A stretch of DNA of 64,000 nucleotides, taken from Prorocentrum cordatum. Its lineage: Eukaryota; Sar; Dinophyceae; Prorocentrales; Prorocentraceae. How positions within the stretch are numbered: position 1 is the first letter of the stretch; the number at the start of each line of letters is the position of its first letter. Both the position numbers and the translations under genes were made by a program. Where the stretch lies: assembly GCA_963575745.1 (NCBI GenBank), contig CAUYUJ010020558.1:1-64000 (forward strand). The letters are read 5' to 3'. Shown here piece after piece: positions 1-12,420 of this stretch. The notes under the pieces were generated by a model that had not been told where the DNA came from, made no database searches, and saw nothing but the letters and a program-made list of their open reading frames with translations.

Positions 1-14
1 ATCAACATCACCAA

Positions 15-77
<63 letters not shown>

Positions 78-110
78 TATCATCCTCATCCTCATCCTCA
101 TCCTCATCAC
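1..110. repeat. (ATC)n microsatellite
   Basis: ATC/ATCCTC triplets from the first base. Confidence 0.95.
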
Positions 111-469
111 GGCTCTCCTGCCCTGAAACAGTTGCAATCCAGAATGCCAGGCTGGCACGGTGGCCGGACTTGCAGCAGGCAACTGGATAAATCGCTCCAC
201 AACATTGCGGAACGCTCGCAGAGCGTTCTGGACTTCTCTAAAACAGCCGCCACGCACGATACATCCTCCAGACCCGCGGGTAAGAGATGTTCGATGGATC
301 CTCATACGAAATTATCCTCAGCCTGCCTTCATCTTAGGCTCGCCCCCCGCCGCGGCCTCGATCAGGTGGCAGTGGACAGGCAACGCGCGCACGAGGTGGA
401 GGAGCAGGACGTACGCGAAGAGGTCCTTCCGAGCCGGAGGGCCTCCTTCTCCCTGAACGTTCTAAGTTT

Positions 470-830
470 GATTATCCTCCTCATCCTCCCCATTCCTCCT
501 CCTCTTCCTCCAGCTCCTCTCTGCCTCCTCCTCCTCCTTCTCCTCTTCCTCCTCCTCCTCCTCCTCCTCCTATTCCCAGGGCATGGTTGCACACTCAACA
601 CAGCATTGTTGCATCATCCGTCTACATGCTTTCCACCTCCACCTCCTCATCCCAAAGAGATATTGCATCCGCCTCCTCCACCTAGAGCTGTCTCGCATCA
701 TCCTCTTCCTCTGCCTCCTCTTCCTCTTCTCCCTCCCCCCGCGCTCCTCCTCCAATTATGATTGCATCCTCCTCCTCCTCCTCCTCCGAAAGAAAGAAAG
801 AAAGAAAGAAAGAATTACTGTATTATCCTG
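470..830. repeat. (CTC)n tracts and a (GAAA)n run
   Basis: Pyrimidine-rich CTC/TCC tracts at 473-575 and 700-787, then (GAAA)n at 788-812. 110-470 and 830-960 hold nothing I can name. Confidence 0.85.
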
Positions 831-959
831 CTCCCCCCCATCATCCCCCCGAGTCTCGTCCGTCTCAAACTCCCAGAGCAATATTGGCTCCACCTTCGCC
901 TCATCACAATCGCCATCCTCAGTATCAATCCTCCTCATGCCACTCCTCATTAACCCCAC

Positions 960-1040
960 TACCACCACCACCACCATGATCATAATCATCATCAGCAGCA
1001 GCACCAGCAGCATCACCATCATCAGCATCATCATCGTCGC

Positions 1041-1080
<40 letters not shown>

Positions 1081-1081
1081 G

Positions 1082-1117
<36 letters not shown>

Positions 1118-1381
1118 GCATCATCATCAGCATCAGCATCATCAACATCAGCATCCTCAGTATCAGCATCATCATGTGCATCTGCATCAGCAGTATCATC
1201 AGCAGTGATAGCATCATCATCAGCATCATCGGCAACATCATCATCAGCATCAGCATCGTCATCGTCATCACCAGCAGCATCAGCAGCATCAGCAGCATCA
1301 TAATGTGCAAATTAAGCAGCATCAGCACCATCATTTCCAGCATCGGCATCATCGTCATTATCATCAGCATCATCATCATAG

Positions 1382-1437
<56 letters not shown>

Positions 1438-1730
1438 GTCGCCATCGTCAGCATCACCATCGCCATATCCATCATTTACCAATATCTGCATCATCATCGT
1501 CAAAATCAGCATCCTCATCACCAGCATCAGCGGTCTCATCACCATCATTGTCGGTATGATGATCATCATCATCGTCATCAGCATCGTCATCATCATCTTC
1601 AACATCAGCAACATCATCACAACCATCCCCATCCTCTTCATCAACCTCCTCCTCTTCCTCAGCATCATTATCATCATCGTCAGAATCATCAAAAATCATC
1701 GTCACGACTACCTTTGTCATCGTCACCAAG
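960..1730. repeat. (ATC)n microsatellite with CAGCATCA variants
   Basis: About 770 bp. Open frames on both strands encode His, Ile/Met or Asp runs and are repeat artefacts. Confidence 0.95.
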
Positions 1731-1964
1731 AAGCAAGCCGACTGTGGTAACGATTACGCTCGCACACGCTCACATACACACAGCACACACAATAAGCAGG
1801 TCGGCAGTGGAACAGTGTTGCATCCTTCTCCTCCACCCCTGTCCTAGAGCCGACGGTGCGGAATGGACGTCAGCCTGAACGTACTCGAGGTCGCAAGGAG
1901 AAATGCGGCTACGACACCATGCATGGAAAACGTTGGCACAGCAGTGGAGAAATGAGCCAAGACA

Positions 1965-2100
1965 CTCCTCCTCCTCCTCCTCCTCCTCATCCTCCTCCTC
2001 CTCATCCTCCTCCGCCTCCTCCTTACCTGCCGCAACTAGAAATATGACGGCGACGAGGTTAAGGACGAGAGTGGCGACGACGACGACGACGACGACGAGT
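1965..2100. repeat. (CTC)n then (CGA)n runs
   Basis: CTC at 1965-2025 and CGA at 2070-2098. 2100-2690 shows no gene or repeat. Confidence 0.85.
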
Positions 2101-2684
2101 GCAAAGATTGCACCACGGCGCATCCACCACTATCTCGGAAAAGAAAACGGAAAGGATTCGTCTGTCCTCTCCTCCCCCTCCTCGCCCCCTGCGACTCAAA
2201 GCTCTCTTTTCCCACCTTCCCCATCCCTCTCCCATGTCGGCAACATCCCCCCTCGCACCATCAGACGTGTCTGGAGGCCGGCTCAGGGGTCTCGCTTCAG
2301 ACTTCCATGCGGTCTACCACCCTGCACTCAGATGAGCAAACACCACCAAGGATGGAGGGCAGGTCGTGCTGGAAATGCGGATATCGCCTCTGCGCCGCGC
2401 ACACTCGGCGCTGCGCCGTGCAACAGCTTCAATGATGGAGGGCCAGACGCTTTCTCAATGCGGCTCTCGTGTCAGCGCAGCGCACATTCGTCTTCAAGTC
2501 TGCAGCAGCTACGAAGATGGAGGCCTCTTCCTTTCCAAAATGGAGCTCCCGCTGCAGACTTCCTCAAACTTTATGACCAGACGTGACATGGCAAAATAGT
2601 CACACGGACGGGTGTTGGGACAATTCCAAAATAAGACCCTCGCTGAACACTTCGTTGATCTGAGGGTGCGCCGCTGGATCTCCC

Positions 2685-2880
2685 CAAGGGGGGGGGGTTA
2701 GGACCCCCCCCCTTCCCCGATCCGTCGTCGGGGACCCCCCCCCTCTCCGATCCGTCGTCGGGGAACCCCCCCCCCCTCCCGCTCTTTCCACGACCCGTCG
2801 TCGGGGACACCCCCTCCCCCTCCCCCCCTTTCAAAAGGCGGGGGGGGGTCCGACCCCCCCCTTCCCCCCCTTGTCGGTCC
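2685..2880. repeat. C-run array with CCGATCCGTCGTCGGGGA spacer
   Basis: Three or four units of 8-10 Cs separated by the spacer. The opposite strand can form G-quadruplexes. Confidence 0.85.
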
Positions 2881-3149
2881 ATCGCCGGCCGCCGGTGACG
2901 AGATCCTACTCACACGGGGGCGTTAGGCGCCCGCTCGCGCACCCGCGACACAGCGCTGAGGCTCCTACGGGGGGTAGTCGGTTTGCGTGAGGGACGGCCG
3001 GGCTGGTTGCGAGCGGTGTGCACCGTCGGTGTGGAGACGTAGGGTAGGGGAGGGGTGTGAAGGGGTTAAGGGTATATACTGAGTACCGAGGGGAGCGAAA
3101 CGGCCGCTTAAGACCAGACTGCGAAGCTCAAAGCTGACCCACCACCAAG

Positions 3150-4490
3150 TCACGTCACTACTCATTACTCACTACCCACTACTGAAACTCGCTATTCGCG
3201 TCATACTTTTTCTCAATGTATCACTATTTCCTTCTCGGACTCTTCACGACTCACTACTCACTATCCACTACTCACTACCCACCACCCACTACTCGCTACT
3301 CACTACTCCCTACTCACTACTCCCTCCTCCCGACTCACTACTCACTGCTCACTCCTCACTACCCACTACTCAATACTCGCTACTCACGAAGCACTACTCA
3401 CTACTCCCTACTCACTACTCACTAATCACTACTCATTACCCACTACCCACTATCCACTACTCACTACTAAATACTCATTGCCCACAAATCACTACTCACT
3501 ACCCACTACTCGCTACTCGCTATTCCCTACTCTCTACTCCCTACACAATACTGACTACACAGTACTCAGTACTCACTACTCGCTACCCCCATAGTCGCTA
3601 GTCAATACTCACTACTCACTCCCCGCTACTCACTATCACTACTCTTTACTTACTACTCCCTACTCAGTAGTCACTACATAGTCTCTAGTCACTAGTCACT
3701 AGTCACTAGTCACTACCCACTACTCACCAATCGCTACTCACTACCCACCATTCGCTACCCACTTCTTACTACTCACTGCTCACTATTCCCCACGCCCTAC
3801 TCCCTACTCGCTACTCACTACTCACTACTCGCTACTCCCTACTCGTTACCCACTAATCACTACCCACTACTCACTACTGACTACTCTCTACTCACTACTC
3901 AGTAGTCACTACGCCCTACTCGCTCTTCACTACTCACTACTCGCTACTCCCTACTCGCTACTCACTACTCATTACCCACTGCCACTACCCACTACTCTCT
4001 ATTCACCACTACTCACTACTCACTACTCACTACGCACTACGTACTACTCAGTACTCAGTACTCACTACTCACTGCTCACTACTCACTACTCGCTACTCAC
4101 TACTCACTACTCATTACTCACTACTCACTACTCACTACTCACTACTCACTACTCACTACGCACTACGCACTACTCACTACACACGAATCATTACTCGCCA
4201 CCCACTACTCACTACCCACTACTCACTACCCAGTACCCATTACTCCCTACTCCCTATTCAGTACCCACTACTCGCTACTCGCTACGAAATACTCACTACT
4301 CACTACTCCCCACTCACTGCTCACTCACATATCAGTACACACTACTCATGATTCACTACTCACTACTCCCCACTCCATACTCCCTACTCCCTACTCGCCA
4401 CTCACTACCCACTACTCACTACCCAGTACCCACTACTCACTACGCACCAACTCACTACTCACTACTCACCACTCCTTACTCCCAACACCG
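3150..4490 (+). repeat. CACTACT heptamer minisatellite
   Basis: 1.3 kb of CACTACT and variants (CACTACC, CGCTACT, CCCTACT), enclosed by C/G-run blocks at 2685-2880 and 4500-4720. Confidence 0.95.
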
Positions 4491-4499
4491 TATTCCCTA

Positions 4500-4725
4500 C
4501 ACGAGGAGGGGAGGGTCCGACCCCCCCCCCCTTGAAGGGGGGAAGGAGGGGGGGGATAATCCGGACCCCCCCCCCCCCCTCAAGGAAAGGGGGGGGGAGT
4601 TCGGAACCCCCAAACCCCCCTAAGGGGGCGAGGGGAGGGGGCGAGCCCCCCCCCCCCCCCCCTGAAGGGGGAAAGGAGGAAAGGGGTCTGGAACCCCCCC
4701 CCCCCCCCCCTTAGTGTATTCAGGA
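4500..4725. repeat. Alternating C-runs and G-runs
   Basis: Blocks of 8-17 Cs and 7-9 Gs (CCCCCCCTTGAAGGGGGG type), able to fold on themselves. 4725-5090 holds nothing recognisable. Confidence 0.9.
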
Positions 4726-5099
4726 GATACACTGGCGCACTTTCGATCTTTCTGATCACAACTTCTCGCACACATGTCCTTCGCTGAAAGGACGCACAGC
4801 ATTTCCTCTTCGAAGCAGGCTCTCCCCGAAAAAGCAGGCCGATCGGGTGGTGGTTCTTCAACAGGGCACCTCCTGTAGTGAGACGGAAGCATGCAGGGAC
4901 TTATGAGGCGGGGGTCGAGCCGAAAGTGTGCATCGCAGCATCGTGGACGCATCCAAGCTTACTCTGGTCATCCTTCTCCTCGTCCTGCTCCCGTTGTCCT
5001 CCTAACCCTCCTGCTCCTCATCCTCCTCATCCATCCTCACCGTCGTGTCTTCCCCCATCCGTGGCCCCCGCGCCACAGTCCCGCTTGAAGAGAACCAAA

Positions 5100-5360
5100 T
5101 CTGCACCACGGGTTCTGCGGAACTGGTTCTGTGGAATCGATGGTGTAGAATCGGTTCTCGGGCACTTATTGTGCGGAACCGGTTCTGTGAAATCTGCTCT
5201 AGAGAAACTGTTCTATGCTACGGGATAATTGGAATCAGGTGTGTCGAACCGGTTCTGTGGAAACCGTCTGCGTTGTGAAGATACTCTGATGGACCAACAT
5301 CTGCGGAACCAGTTCTCTGCTGAACCAAGCTCTGCGGAACAGAGCTAGCTGTTGAACCAG
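5100..5360. repeat. Degenerate GGTTCTGYGGAAC repeats
   Basis: AACCGGTTCTGTGGAA and variants recur about a dozen times without fixed spacing. Confidence 0.7.
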
Positions 5361-5639
5361 GCTCTGCTGGGCAGGTCCCCCGACGCCCAGAGGGCCCCTC
5401 TCCAGGGTTTGTCTGCTCTAGGGCACGCTTGGCATCCATGAGGGAAACACTTCGAATGAATATGAATCTTAACAGCCGAAAACATATCCCTATCCTCAGG
5501 ACGGGGATCCTGTGATCTCGGTCGGTGCCGATATTAAGTATCAGCTCAGTTTCTGAGGGCGCACCCCTAAGACTGCCATTGCTATGGCCATGTGAAAACA
5601 AGGATATAGGGATGAGCTCGAGGCTTGCTGGATCAGTCA

Positions 5640-5830
5640 ACACCGAATCGGGGAACCTGATCAAAATCGGAATGTGCGTCGGACTGGGCTGCATCTGTAC
5701 GAAATCGAATTCGAATCGAATCGACGGCGCCAGGATGCACAACAACACCATGCGAGCATCGTGCCGCACTGCATCGACTGAACATCTGAATCGAATCGAA
5801 TTGAGCGGGTCGAAAGCGACATCGAGTCGG
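5640..5830. repeat. Dispersed AATCGAATCG repeat, copy A
   Basis: Contains AATCGAATCGA runs and GGATGCACAACAACACCATG. Copies of the same arrangement lie at 63545-63730 and, partly, at 50690-50890. Confidence 0.6.
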
Positions 5831-6069
5831 ACCAATCCCATCGAAATAGACCCTGGTGCGTCCTCCCTTGAAGGAAGCGCACGGCGTAAAGCTCGATGCT
5901 CGAAGATCCAACGGGCTGTGCAGAAGCCAGGCCCTGAGACGAGAAACGGGCCCTGGACCCGCTTCTCTGTCGAGGGCCGCCCATGGCCACCTGGCAGCCG
6001 CCGAAGGCGCTCGATGGCGGCTGGCGGCGGCCACCGGCGGTCTCGGGCGACCACCGGCGGCGACGGCAA

Positions 6070-6236
6070 CAAGGGCGCCTAACTTCGCGCTTCGCGCTGC
6101 GCGAGTAACTCTGCGCTCTCGCGCCGCCCCCCAGGGGAGAAGAGGAGGACGAGGAGGACGAGGAGGACGAGGAGGACGAGGATGAGGAGCCGAACCGCGA
6201 AGCGCGAAGAACTTCGCGCCCTCGAGGGCGCCCTTG
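6070..6236 (-). mobile_element. Introner-like foldback element, copy 1, with perfect 6-bp target duplication
   Basis: 167 bp with termini CAAGGGCGCC and GGCGCCCTTG, flanked on both sides by CGGCAA (6064-6069 and 6237-6242). Internally it has GCGCGAAG arms and a central tract that is CCTCGT repeats on the minus strand. It lies directly downstream (minus sense) of the exon fragment 6311-6260, consistent with residence in that gene's intron. Confidence 0.78.
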
Positions 6237-6259
6237 CGGCAATGGGCGGGAGGCGGCTC

Positions 6260-6311
6260 CGGGCACGCCCACTTCGAGACGAACTGCACAGCCCTCACGC
6301 ACGCACGCGCC
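6260..6311 (-). CDS. Exon fragment of a PqiA-like membrane protein (b)
   Basis: It reads RACVRAVQFVSKWACPE from an acceptor CCGCGCAG. In the dinoflagellate PqiA-like family a block like VQxVSKWxCPDMFAY follows the helix found at 13012-12957, so the two may be neighbouring exons 6.6 kb apart. Phases do not settle this: the first ends in phase 0, while this one starts in phase 2 unless the acceptor is GCTGTGCAG|TTC. The 3' border is unclear (no GT); the introner-like element starts 24 bp on. Confidence 0.35.
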
Positions 6312-6699
6312 CTGCGCGGCCAGCTGCCGCGCCAGGCCTCGGCAGCGGGCGCCAGGTGGCTCCAGGTTCCTGCTCCTGCTGCCTCTACTTGCTCCTGCTC
6401 CTCCTCCCCCCTACTTCCTCCCTCCAGCCTCTTCCCGGTGCCTCCAGTGCGCGCTTGTCGTGTGTCATTGCCGTCGCCTGCGTCGTCAAGGTCACTGGGC
6501 GTGCCATTCTCATAATATCATACCTATACGGCCAACTTTCGGGTGACCAGGAGGTTTGGGGGGAAAGGAAAACCCACTGACAACTGCGATGACTGTGATG
6601 GCGATGAGATGGCGACATTGCATGATGACGGTCATGGTGTGAATGAATAATGGTGATTGTAATGAAGGCAGCCGCGATGGAACTCACACCACGCAAATG

Positions 6700-7500
6700 C
6701 GACCTCTCATTCGACTCCAATCGACTGATCTCACTACCGATCTCACTATCGAAGTCATTATCGATCTCAGTATCGATCTCACACTCGGCCTCACTATCGA
6801 TCGATCGAACGATCGGTCTCACAATATATCTCACTTTCGTTATCAGTATCGACCTCTCAACTGATCTCACTAACAATCTCAAAGCGAATGGCTTTCAGTA
6901 CGATCGGGACACTAGCGGGGCAATTCCGAGACATCATCGGGACACCAGCGGGCCAACTAAACGCCACCACAACGGAAATTACGCTCACGAGTTGCGCCAG
7001 ACCGATATCAAAGGCAAGTAAGGATGGCAAGCCAGGACGAACACGGCACATGGATCGTGATATCTGTTGTGATCGATATCACTATCGATATCAGCGCCGA
7101 TATCACAACAGATATCATTATCGATATCACTGTTGATCTAACACCAGATCGCACGATCGATCTCACGACGAATCGCTCTCTGGATCGATCGCACAATCGC
7201 TCTCTGGATCGATCGCACTATCGGTCTTACTATCGATCTCACTATCGATCCCAATATCAGTATCACAAGAGATCTCACGAGACACCAACGGGACACCACG
7301 AGGGGGAACCCCCAGCCACGGCGGGACACCCCCAGCCAAAGATCAGTTGTGATCCATATCACAATCATTCTCACTATCGATCTCGCAAATCGATCTCTCG
7401 ATCTCACGATCGACCTCACGATTCGATAACGATCGACCACGCAATCGATCTCACTATCGATCTCTCGATCGACCACTCAACTGATCCCACGAGCTACCAT
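6700..7500. repeat. 12-bp minisatellite ATCGATCTCACT
   Basis: Units of ATCGATCTCACT and variants (GATATCACTATC, CGATCGCACAAT), broken at 6905-7010 and 7270-7350 by GGGACACC-rich sequence that continues to about 7590. Confidence 0.85.
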
Positions 7501-7689
7501 CGACACCACGGCGGGACACCCGAAGCCACCGTCGGGACACCCTGCGACACCGACGGGGAACACCGCGCCACCGGCGGAACCCCCCCACGCCACCGCGCGC
7601 CAGGCGGGGGAGGGGGCGGACAACCGGCTCCACAGCCCCCCGCCACGGCGACGTCATTCCTCTCGCGAGCCCACGCAACTGCGCCTCGC

Positions 7690-8290
7690 TTGTACTAACG
7701 ACACGAACACAAAATCGAAACCGATTTCCTGATAGGGGGTTCTCTGTTCCACTGCGATATCGCCCCCCAACCTCTGATCACTACGTGATGGCGGAATCTC
7801 TGGAATCCCGAAGAGCCAAAGCACCAGGCTGTGATGTCCAGCCCACGCAACGACGCACAACACCTCAACCACTTTAACCTGAGTGCGGTGCCCGTCTGAT
7901 TATCCCTCGCGCCCTAGAGTCGTTTCCCTCGCACCTTTTTATCTTCGTGCCCTTTGCGGGGGCCATATTCTCCCTCGGGGAAGATGGGGTCGACAAACCC
8001 TGGGAGGTCCAGGGAGGTGCCAAGATGGCGCCGAAGAACTTCTAGAAGGGTCTGCTTGCACTTGCTTGCGTTACGTGTTGCTGTTGCCGGGGAATTCCTT
8101 GATTTCGTTGAAGGCGATGGGATGTGCTTGAATATAATCACTTCCAAACATGGTGCTCACTTTCGCAGAGTTGCAAATTTGTTCCGACGATATGCTTGGC
8201 TGACTATTACGCTCCATTTTCTCCGTCGACATGTAAACTACACAGATCGAACAATGGGCAAGCAGTGCTCCCGCAGAGCGAGGCCCTTGG
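7690..8290. other. Single-copy-looking stretch, no gene assigned
   Basis: Neither repeat nor convincing exon. Both strands have short open frames of similar quality. Confidence 0.3.
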
Positions 8291-9800
8291 CCGTCAGCCC
8301 CGGTCCACGCCTTCGCCGTCGTCTTCGTATTCGTTGTCATCGTGGTTCACCGTCACTCTCCCTCATCGACGTTCGTCGCCCGTTGTAAGCAGCACCACCC
8401 TTGCTGGTTTGATCGTGGTCGTCGTCGTCACACGTCATCGTCGCCATCGGTCGTCGTAATCCATCCCTCGTCGTCATCGTTCGCCGGCGTCGGCATCGCT
8501 CTGGGTCATGCTTGCCACGTCGCCGTCGCTTCCGCCGCCGTCGTCCTCCTCGCCGTCGTCGCAAATCGTCACCATCGCGCACGTGGTCGTCGTCGGTTGC
8601 CGACGTCGTGGCCAGCGCCGCCGTCTCCGTCGAAAATGGTCGTTGCTTGTCACCCGCCGTGGTCTTCGTCGTGGTCGCCATCATCGCCGTCACTCATCGT
8701 GGCATTGCTCGTCGTCGTCAATTGTCGTCGTCGCCGTCATCGACGTCACTCTTCATTGTCGACACCGTCGTCGTTTTCCGTCGTGACTCGTCGGCGCCAT
8801 CGTCGGCAATCGTCGCCATCCATCACTCGTCGTTGTTGTAATTCGTCGACGTCGTTAATCGTCGTCGTCGCTCGTCATCGCCGTTCGCCGTCGTTGCCAC
8901 CGTCTTCGACTGTCGTCGTTGCCGTCGCCGTCACCGGCATCGTGATCCGTCGTCTTTTGTCACCAGTCATCGTCGTTGTTGTCGTGATTGTCGCCATTAC
9001 CAGCAATCGTCATCGTCAGTTGACGTCGTAGCCGTGGTCGCCGTCCTCGTTACTCGTCGTTGCCCGTACCTCATCGCTCGTCAATTGTGTTCGGCACTAC
9101 TCGTCGTCACTCGTCGTCGCTCGTGATTCGTCGTCGTCTCTCATCGTCGCGAGTCCTCTGACAGTCGTCCTGCGCGGTGGTCATCGTCACTCGTCGTCGG
9201 CGTCGCTCACCATCCCTCTTTCCTCGTCGTCGTTAGTCGTCCTGGTCGCTTGTCGCCGTTGTCGGTATTCATCGTCGTCCCTCAAGGTCGTCGTCGCTGA
9301 TCGTCGTCGCCGCTGATCGTCCTCATTTGACGTCCTGACACTTCGTCATGCCTCGTCATCGATGGTGACTCGCCGTCGTCCCTCATCGTCGTGAGTCCTC
9401 TGACGATCGTCCTTCGCGGTGGTCATCGTCACTCATTGTCGTCGTCGCCGTCATCGTCGGCGTCTCTTACCGTCCCTCGTCGCTCGTCCTTGTCGTCGAT
9501 ACTCGCCGTGGTCGTTTGTCGCAGTCGTCGGTATTCGTCGTCTTCGCTCCTGGTCGTCGTCTCCCATCGTCGTCGTCACTCATTGTCGTCCTTTGTCGTC
9601 GTCATTCTTCGTCGTTCCTCGTCGCCTTCCGATAATGAGACGTCTTTCGCAGACGTCGCCACGTTTCTTCGCCGCTCGCCCCTCGTCGTCGTCTAGCGTC
9701 ATCACTCGTCCCTCGTCGCGAGCATTGTCGTCAGCGCTCTCGTCACTTTTCATCGTCCCTCGCCATCGCTCGTGACTCGTCGTCGTCTTTGCAGTCGTCG
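8290..9800. repeat. Degenerate GTC/CGTCGT repeat tract
   Basis: 1.5 kb of GTC triplets with short insertions (TCACTCGTCG, CGTCGCCGTC). Open frames here are low-complexity artefacts. Confidence 0.85.
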
Positions 9801-10671
9801 TGAAGCATCTGATCTTTGTCCTTGGTGGTAGGCAGTCCCTGGGCCCAACGCACCTGGTGGCGTTATGGCCATCCCTTTCTTCTTTCTCTTTCCTGAGCCT
9901 AAGATGCTGTCGCACCGGCCGCATCACGCCATGTCTGCTGTCACGAACAGCCAGAAGTGGTAAGAGTGGTGAACATGTCGGCTGCGATCTCTGAGGCAGT
10001 GGCCTCAGCTTTGAGGGACGACACTGGTCTTTCGATGACGATCCAAGCCATGCATGCCGGATAAGAATACCAGCTTGACGCCGCAGGCCCCCCCTATGAA
10101 ATGGATGAGATAATTGGCCCCCTTCGTGCGCAAGCCGCCCGCTGGCGATATGTATCGCTGGCTCCACAAACGTCGCCTGGCCATCGTGTGGTTGACCAAA
10201 TGTTCTGTGATTTTGATGTAGCACCAGCGTCGCCAAGCGAAGGGGTCTGTCCACGCCTGCTCTGGTAGCCATCAGCGCCGAAGCACGCAAAAGAGCTTCG
10301 AGGTGACTGTGGAGACCAACGCTGCCAAGTTCTGCGTCAGGCGCGCGCGCGCGTCCGCTAAAAGCCGCCGCGAGTGGCGCACAATCCATGAACACATTGA
10401 ATTGTTTGGCGGTTCCTCCCCACTTGGGCGCCGGCGACCCTTCGCCGTGAGAGCGGGGTAGGTTATAGCTCTCCAGACTGTGCAACTCCAGTCGTGGTCC
10501 CTTAGGAGGCCTCGTCGCTGCTTGTTGTGTCCCTGCAGCTGCAGATGGTTGCGGAAGCTGCCACAGCGCACACACGTCCCGCTCGAAACTCGCGTGCACC
10601 TTCATCCACTCCTGGACAGTACGGGCTGCGTCTCTTCGGTCGCGTCTCCACGTGGCCCCGCAGGGCGGCAC
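9580..10671 (-). other. Long open minus-strand frame without recognisable domain
   Basis: The frame is open for 1.09 kb, but its lower third lies in the GTC repeat and the two other minus frames are also open in places. No motif is recognisable. It may be a degenerate mobile-element gene or chance openness in GC-rich DNA. Confidence 0.15.
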
Positions 10672-10694
10672 GAAGATGTCCTCCTAGTTCACTC

Positions 10695-10885
10695 TGTCGA
10701 GGGACAACGATAGGGAGGGGACTGGCATAGGGGGAGTGCATCGACCTGGAATCGGCGATGGATCGCCAGTACATCGGCGACAAACATCCGCACCTGTCTG
10801 GACAGGTTGGGGCTATCGGGCCCCTATCGGCGACGAATGGACGATTGGGGCTCGATGCATCCCTCCCTATGCCGTATGTCTATTC
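10695..10885. mobile_element. Foldback element with ~25-bp inverted ends
   Basis: TGGCATAGGGGGAGTGCATC at 10723 is the near-inverse of GATGCATCCCTCCCTATGCC near 10855. The right end recurs at 49670-49770. Confidence 0.6.
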
Positions 10886-12420
10886 CCCCCCATCGTTGCC
10901 CGTGATCTGTGGCCCAGGCCAGCATAATCGGAACCGTCCTGGTGACGCTTGTATGCGGCGGCTGCAGTGCGCACGCCTCCCCCCACCGGCTGGTCGCGGC
11001 ACCGCCGGGATACCGCGAAGGGCCGCGGGCGCATCAGCAGGCGAGATCTCCTGCCGAGGCTCGGACTGCGTGACTAACGCGCCCATCGACGGAGGGCACG
11101 CCCAGCAGGGAGCCTCGCAGCCAGTCTGGATGCGCTCGCGCACTGGGGTCGTGGACACACAGGCTCAGCGGCCGTGCGAGCAGCTCCACAGGCTGGGCGT
11201 TTGGGCCACTCTCTGGGCGCCCCCCCCCCTCGGGGTGCCAAGAGAGCACCGCAGACGGAAAGGTGGAAGGCCACGCCGAGCAGGAGCACGCCCCGGGGCG
11301 CCGGGAGGAAACGCGAAACGGGCTCGTTTCGGCCCCCCCCGCTTGCGAAGCCCCAGCCCTGCTGGGGGCGCAGGGGGGGCGCCCGCCGGAGGAGAGGGCA
11401 GGGAAGAGGGACAGGAAAAGTGGGGGCAGGGAGGAGAAGGTAGGGAAGGGAGAAGGATGCTCTGCGAAGCCCTTGCCGCCCCCCTCCTCCCCCTCGTCCG
11501 ATTATCAATAGGGGACCTGAGTCAGGAGGCCAAAAACATTGGGGACCGGGGTGGTCTTTTCTGCAGAGGTGTCGAATCCAGCCGCCCAGGCTTATGATCC
11601 CCAATCCAAAGACGGAGGCCTAAGTGAGGCCACGGCTTCACTGTGTCATTGAAGCTGGGGGCTCTTGTATTCTCGGGGACCCTCACGCCTCAATGGCCTC
11701 GGAGGCCCGAGGCGCGCCTGGCCCTTCGAGGAGCAGCCCACTCACCGCGGCAGAGGGTGGCCGATAGTCACAGATACTGGGCCACAGTGCAAGGGGGCGC
11801 GGGCGGGGGGAGCGGAAGAGGCGGAGGACCGGGGGGAGGAGGGGAGACGGGAAAGAGGGAAAGCCTGGCCTTATCTGGAACTCGTATCAAGAAGAATGCT
11901 CTTCAGAAGCTTCGAGCTTCGGGGGGGGTACACGGAAGGAGGTAGCCGAGCTCGAGCTTCAGAAGCTTCGAGCTTGGAGCTTCGAGCCTACCACCCGACA
12001 TCGAGGCAGCAAAACCACCACTCGGCGTGCAGAAAATCAAAGAAACATGCGGGTCAACTGGCCGTGCCCAGTGAAGCGCATCCTCGTCCTGCTCTGGGGA
12101 TTTGGAGGCCCCCCTCGAGGCCACACCTGGGAGCCCCGGCAAGAATCTAGGGGCCGAGCCTGGAGGGAAAAGGGAGGAGCCCGGAGGGAGGAAGGAGGAA
12201 GAGGGGGTGGAGGGAGGAGCAAGGAGGGAGGGAATAGGGCATCGCCTCAACCTGCCATCCTCCTCATCACCAACAACAACTTCGTCAACATCATCAGCGT
12301 CACCAACGCCATCATCGTACTCATCTTCATCCTCCTCCTCCCCCTCCTCCTCCTCCTCTCCTCGTCCGTTTCTCCTCCTGGCCATCATGACCCCCAGCCT
12401 GCTGCTCCCCCTTCCCCCCG
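10885..12420. other. GC-rich stretch with purine runs, no gene seen
   Basis: Contains G-runs, AGAAGCTTCGAGCTTC palindromic repeats at 11905-11985, GGAGGGAGGAAG runs at 12160-12235 and ATC/CTC triplets at 12260-12370. Confidence 0.5.

Noticed and set aside
583-1878. Long open frames of Ile/His/Met/Asp in the ATC tract
   Set aside because: A pure triplet repeat keeps several frames open on both strands; no non-repeat conserved sequence is attached.
8290-9800. Overlapping Ser/Arg/Val-rich open frames in the GTC tract
   Set aside because: Open in several frames and both strands, which is typical of repeat composition.
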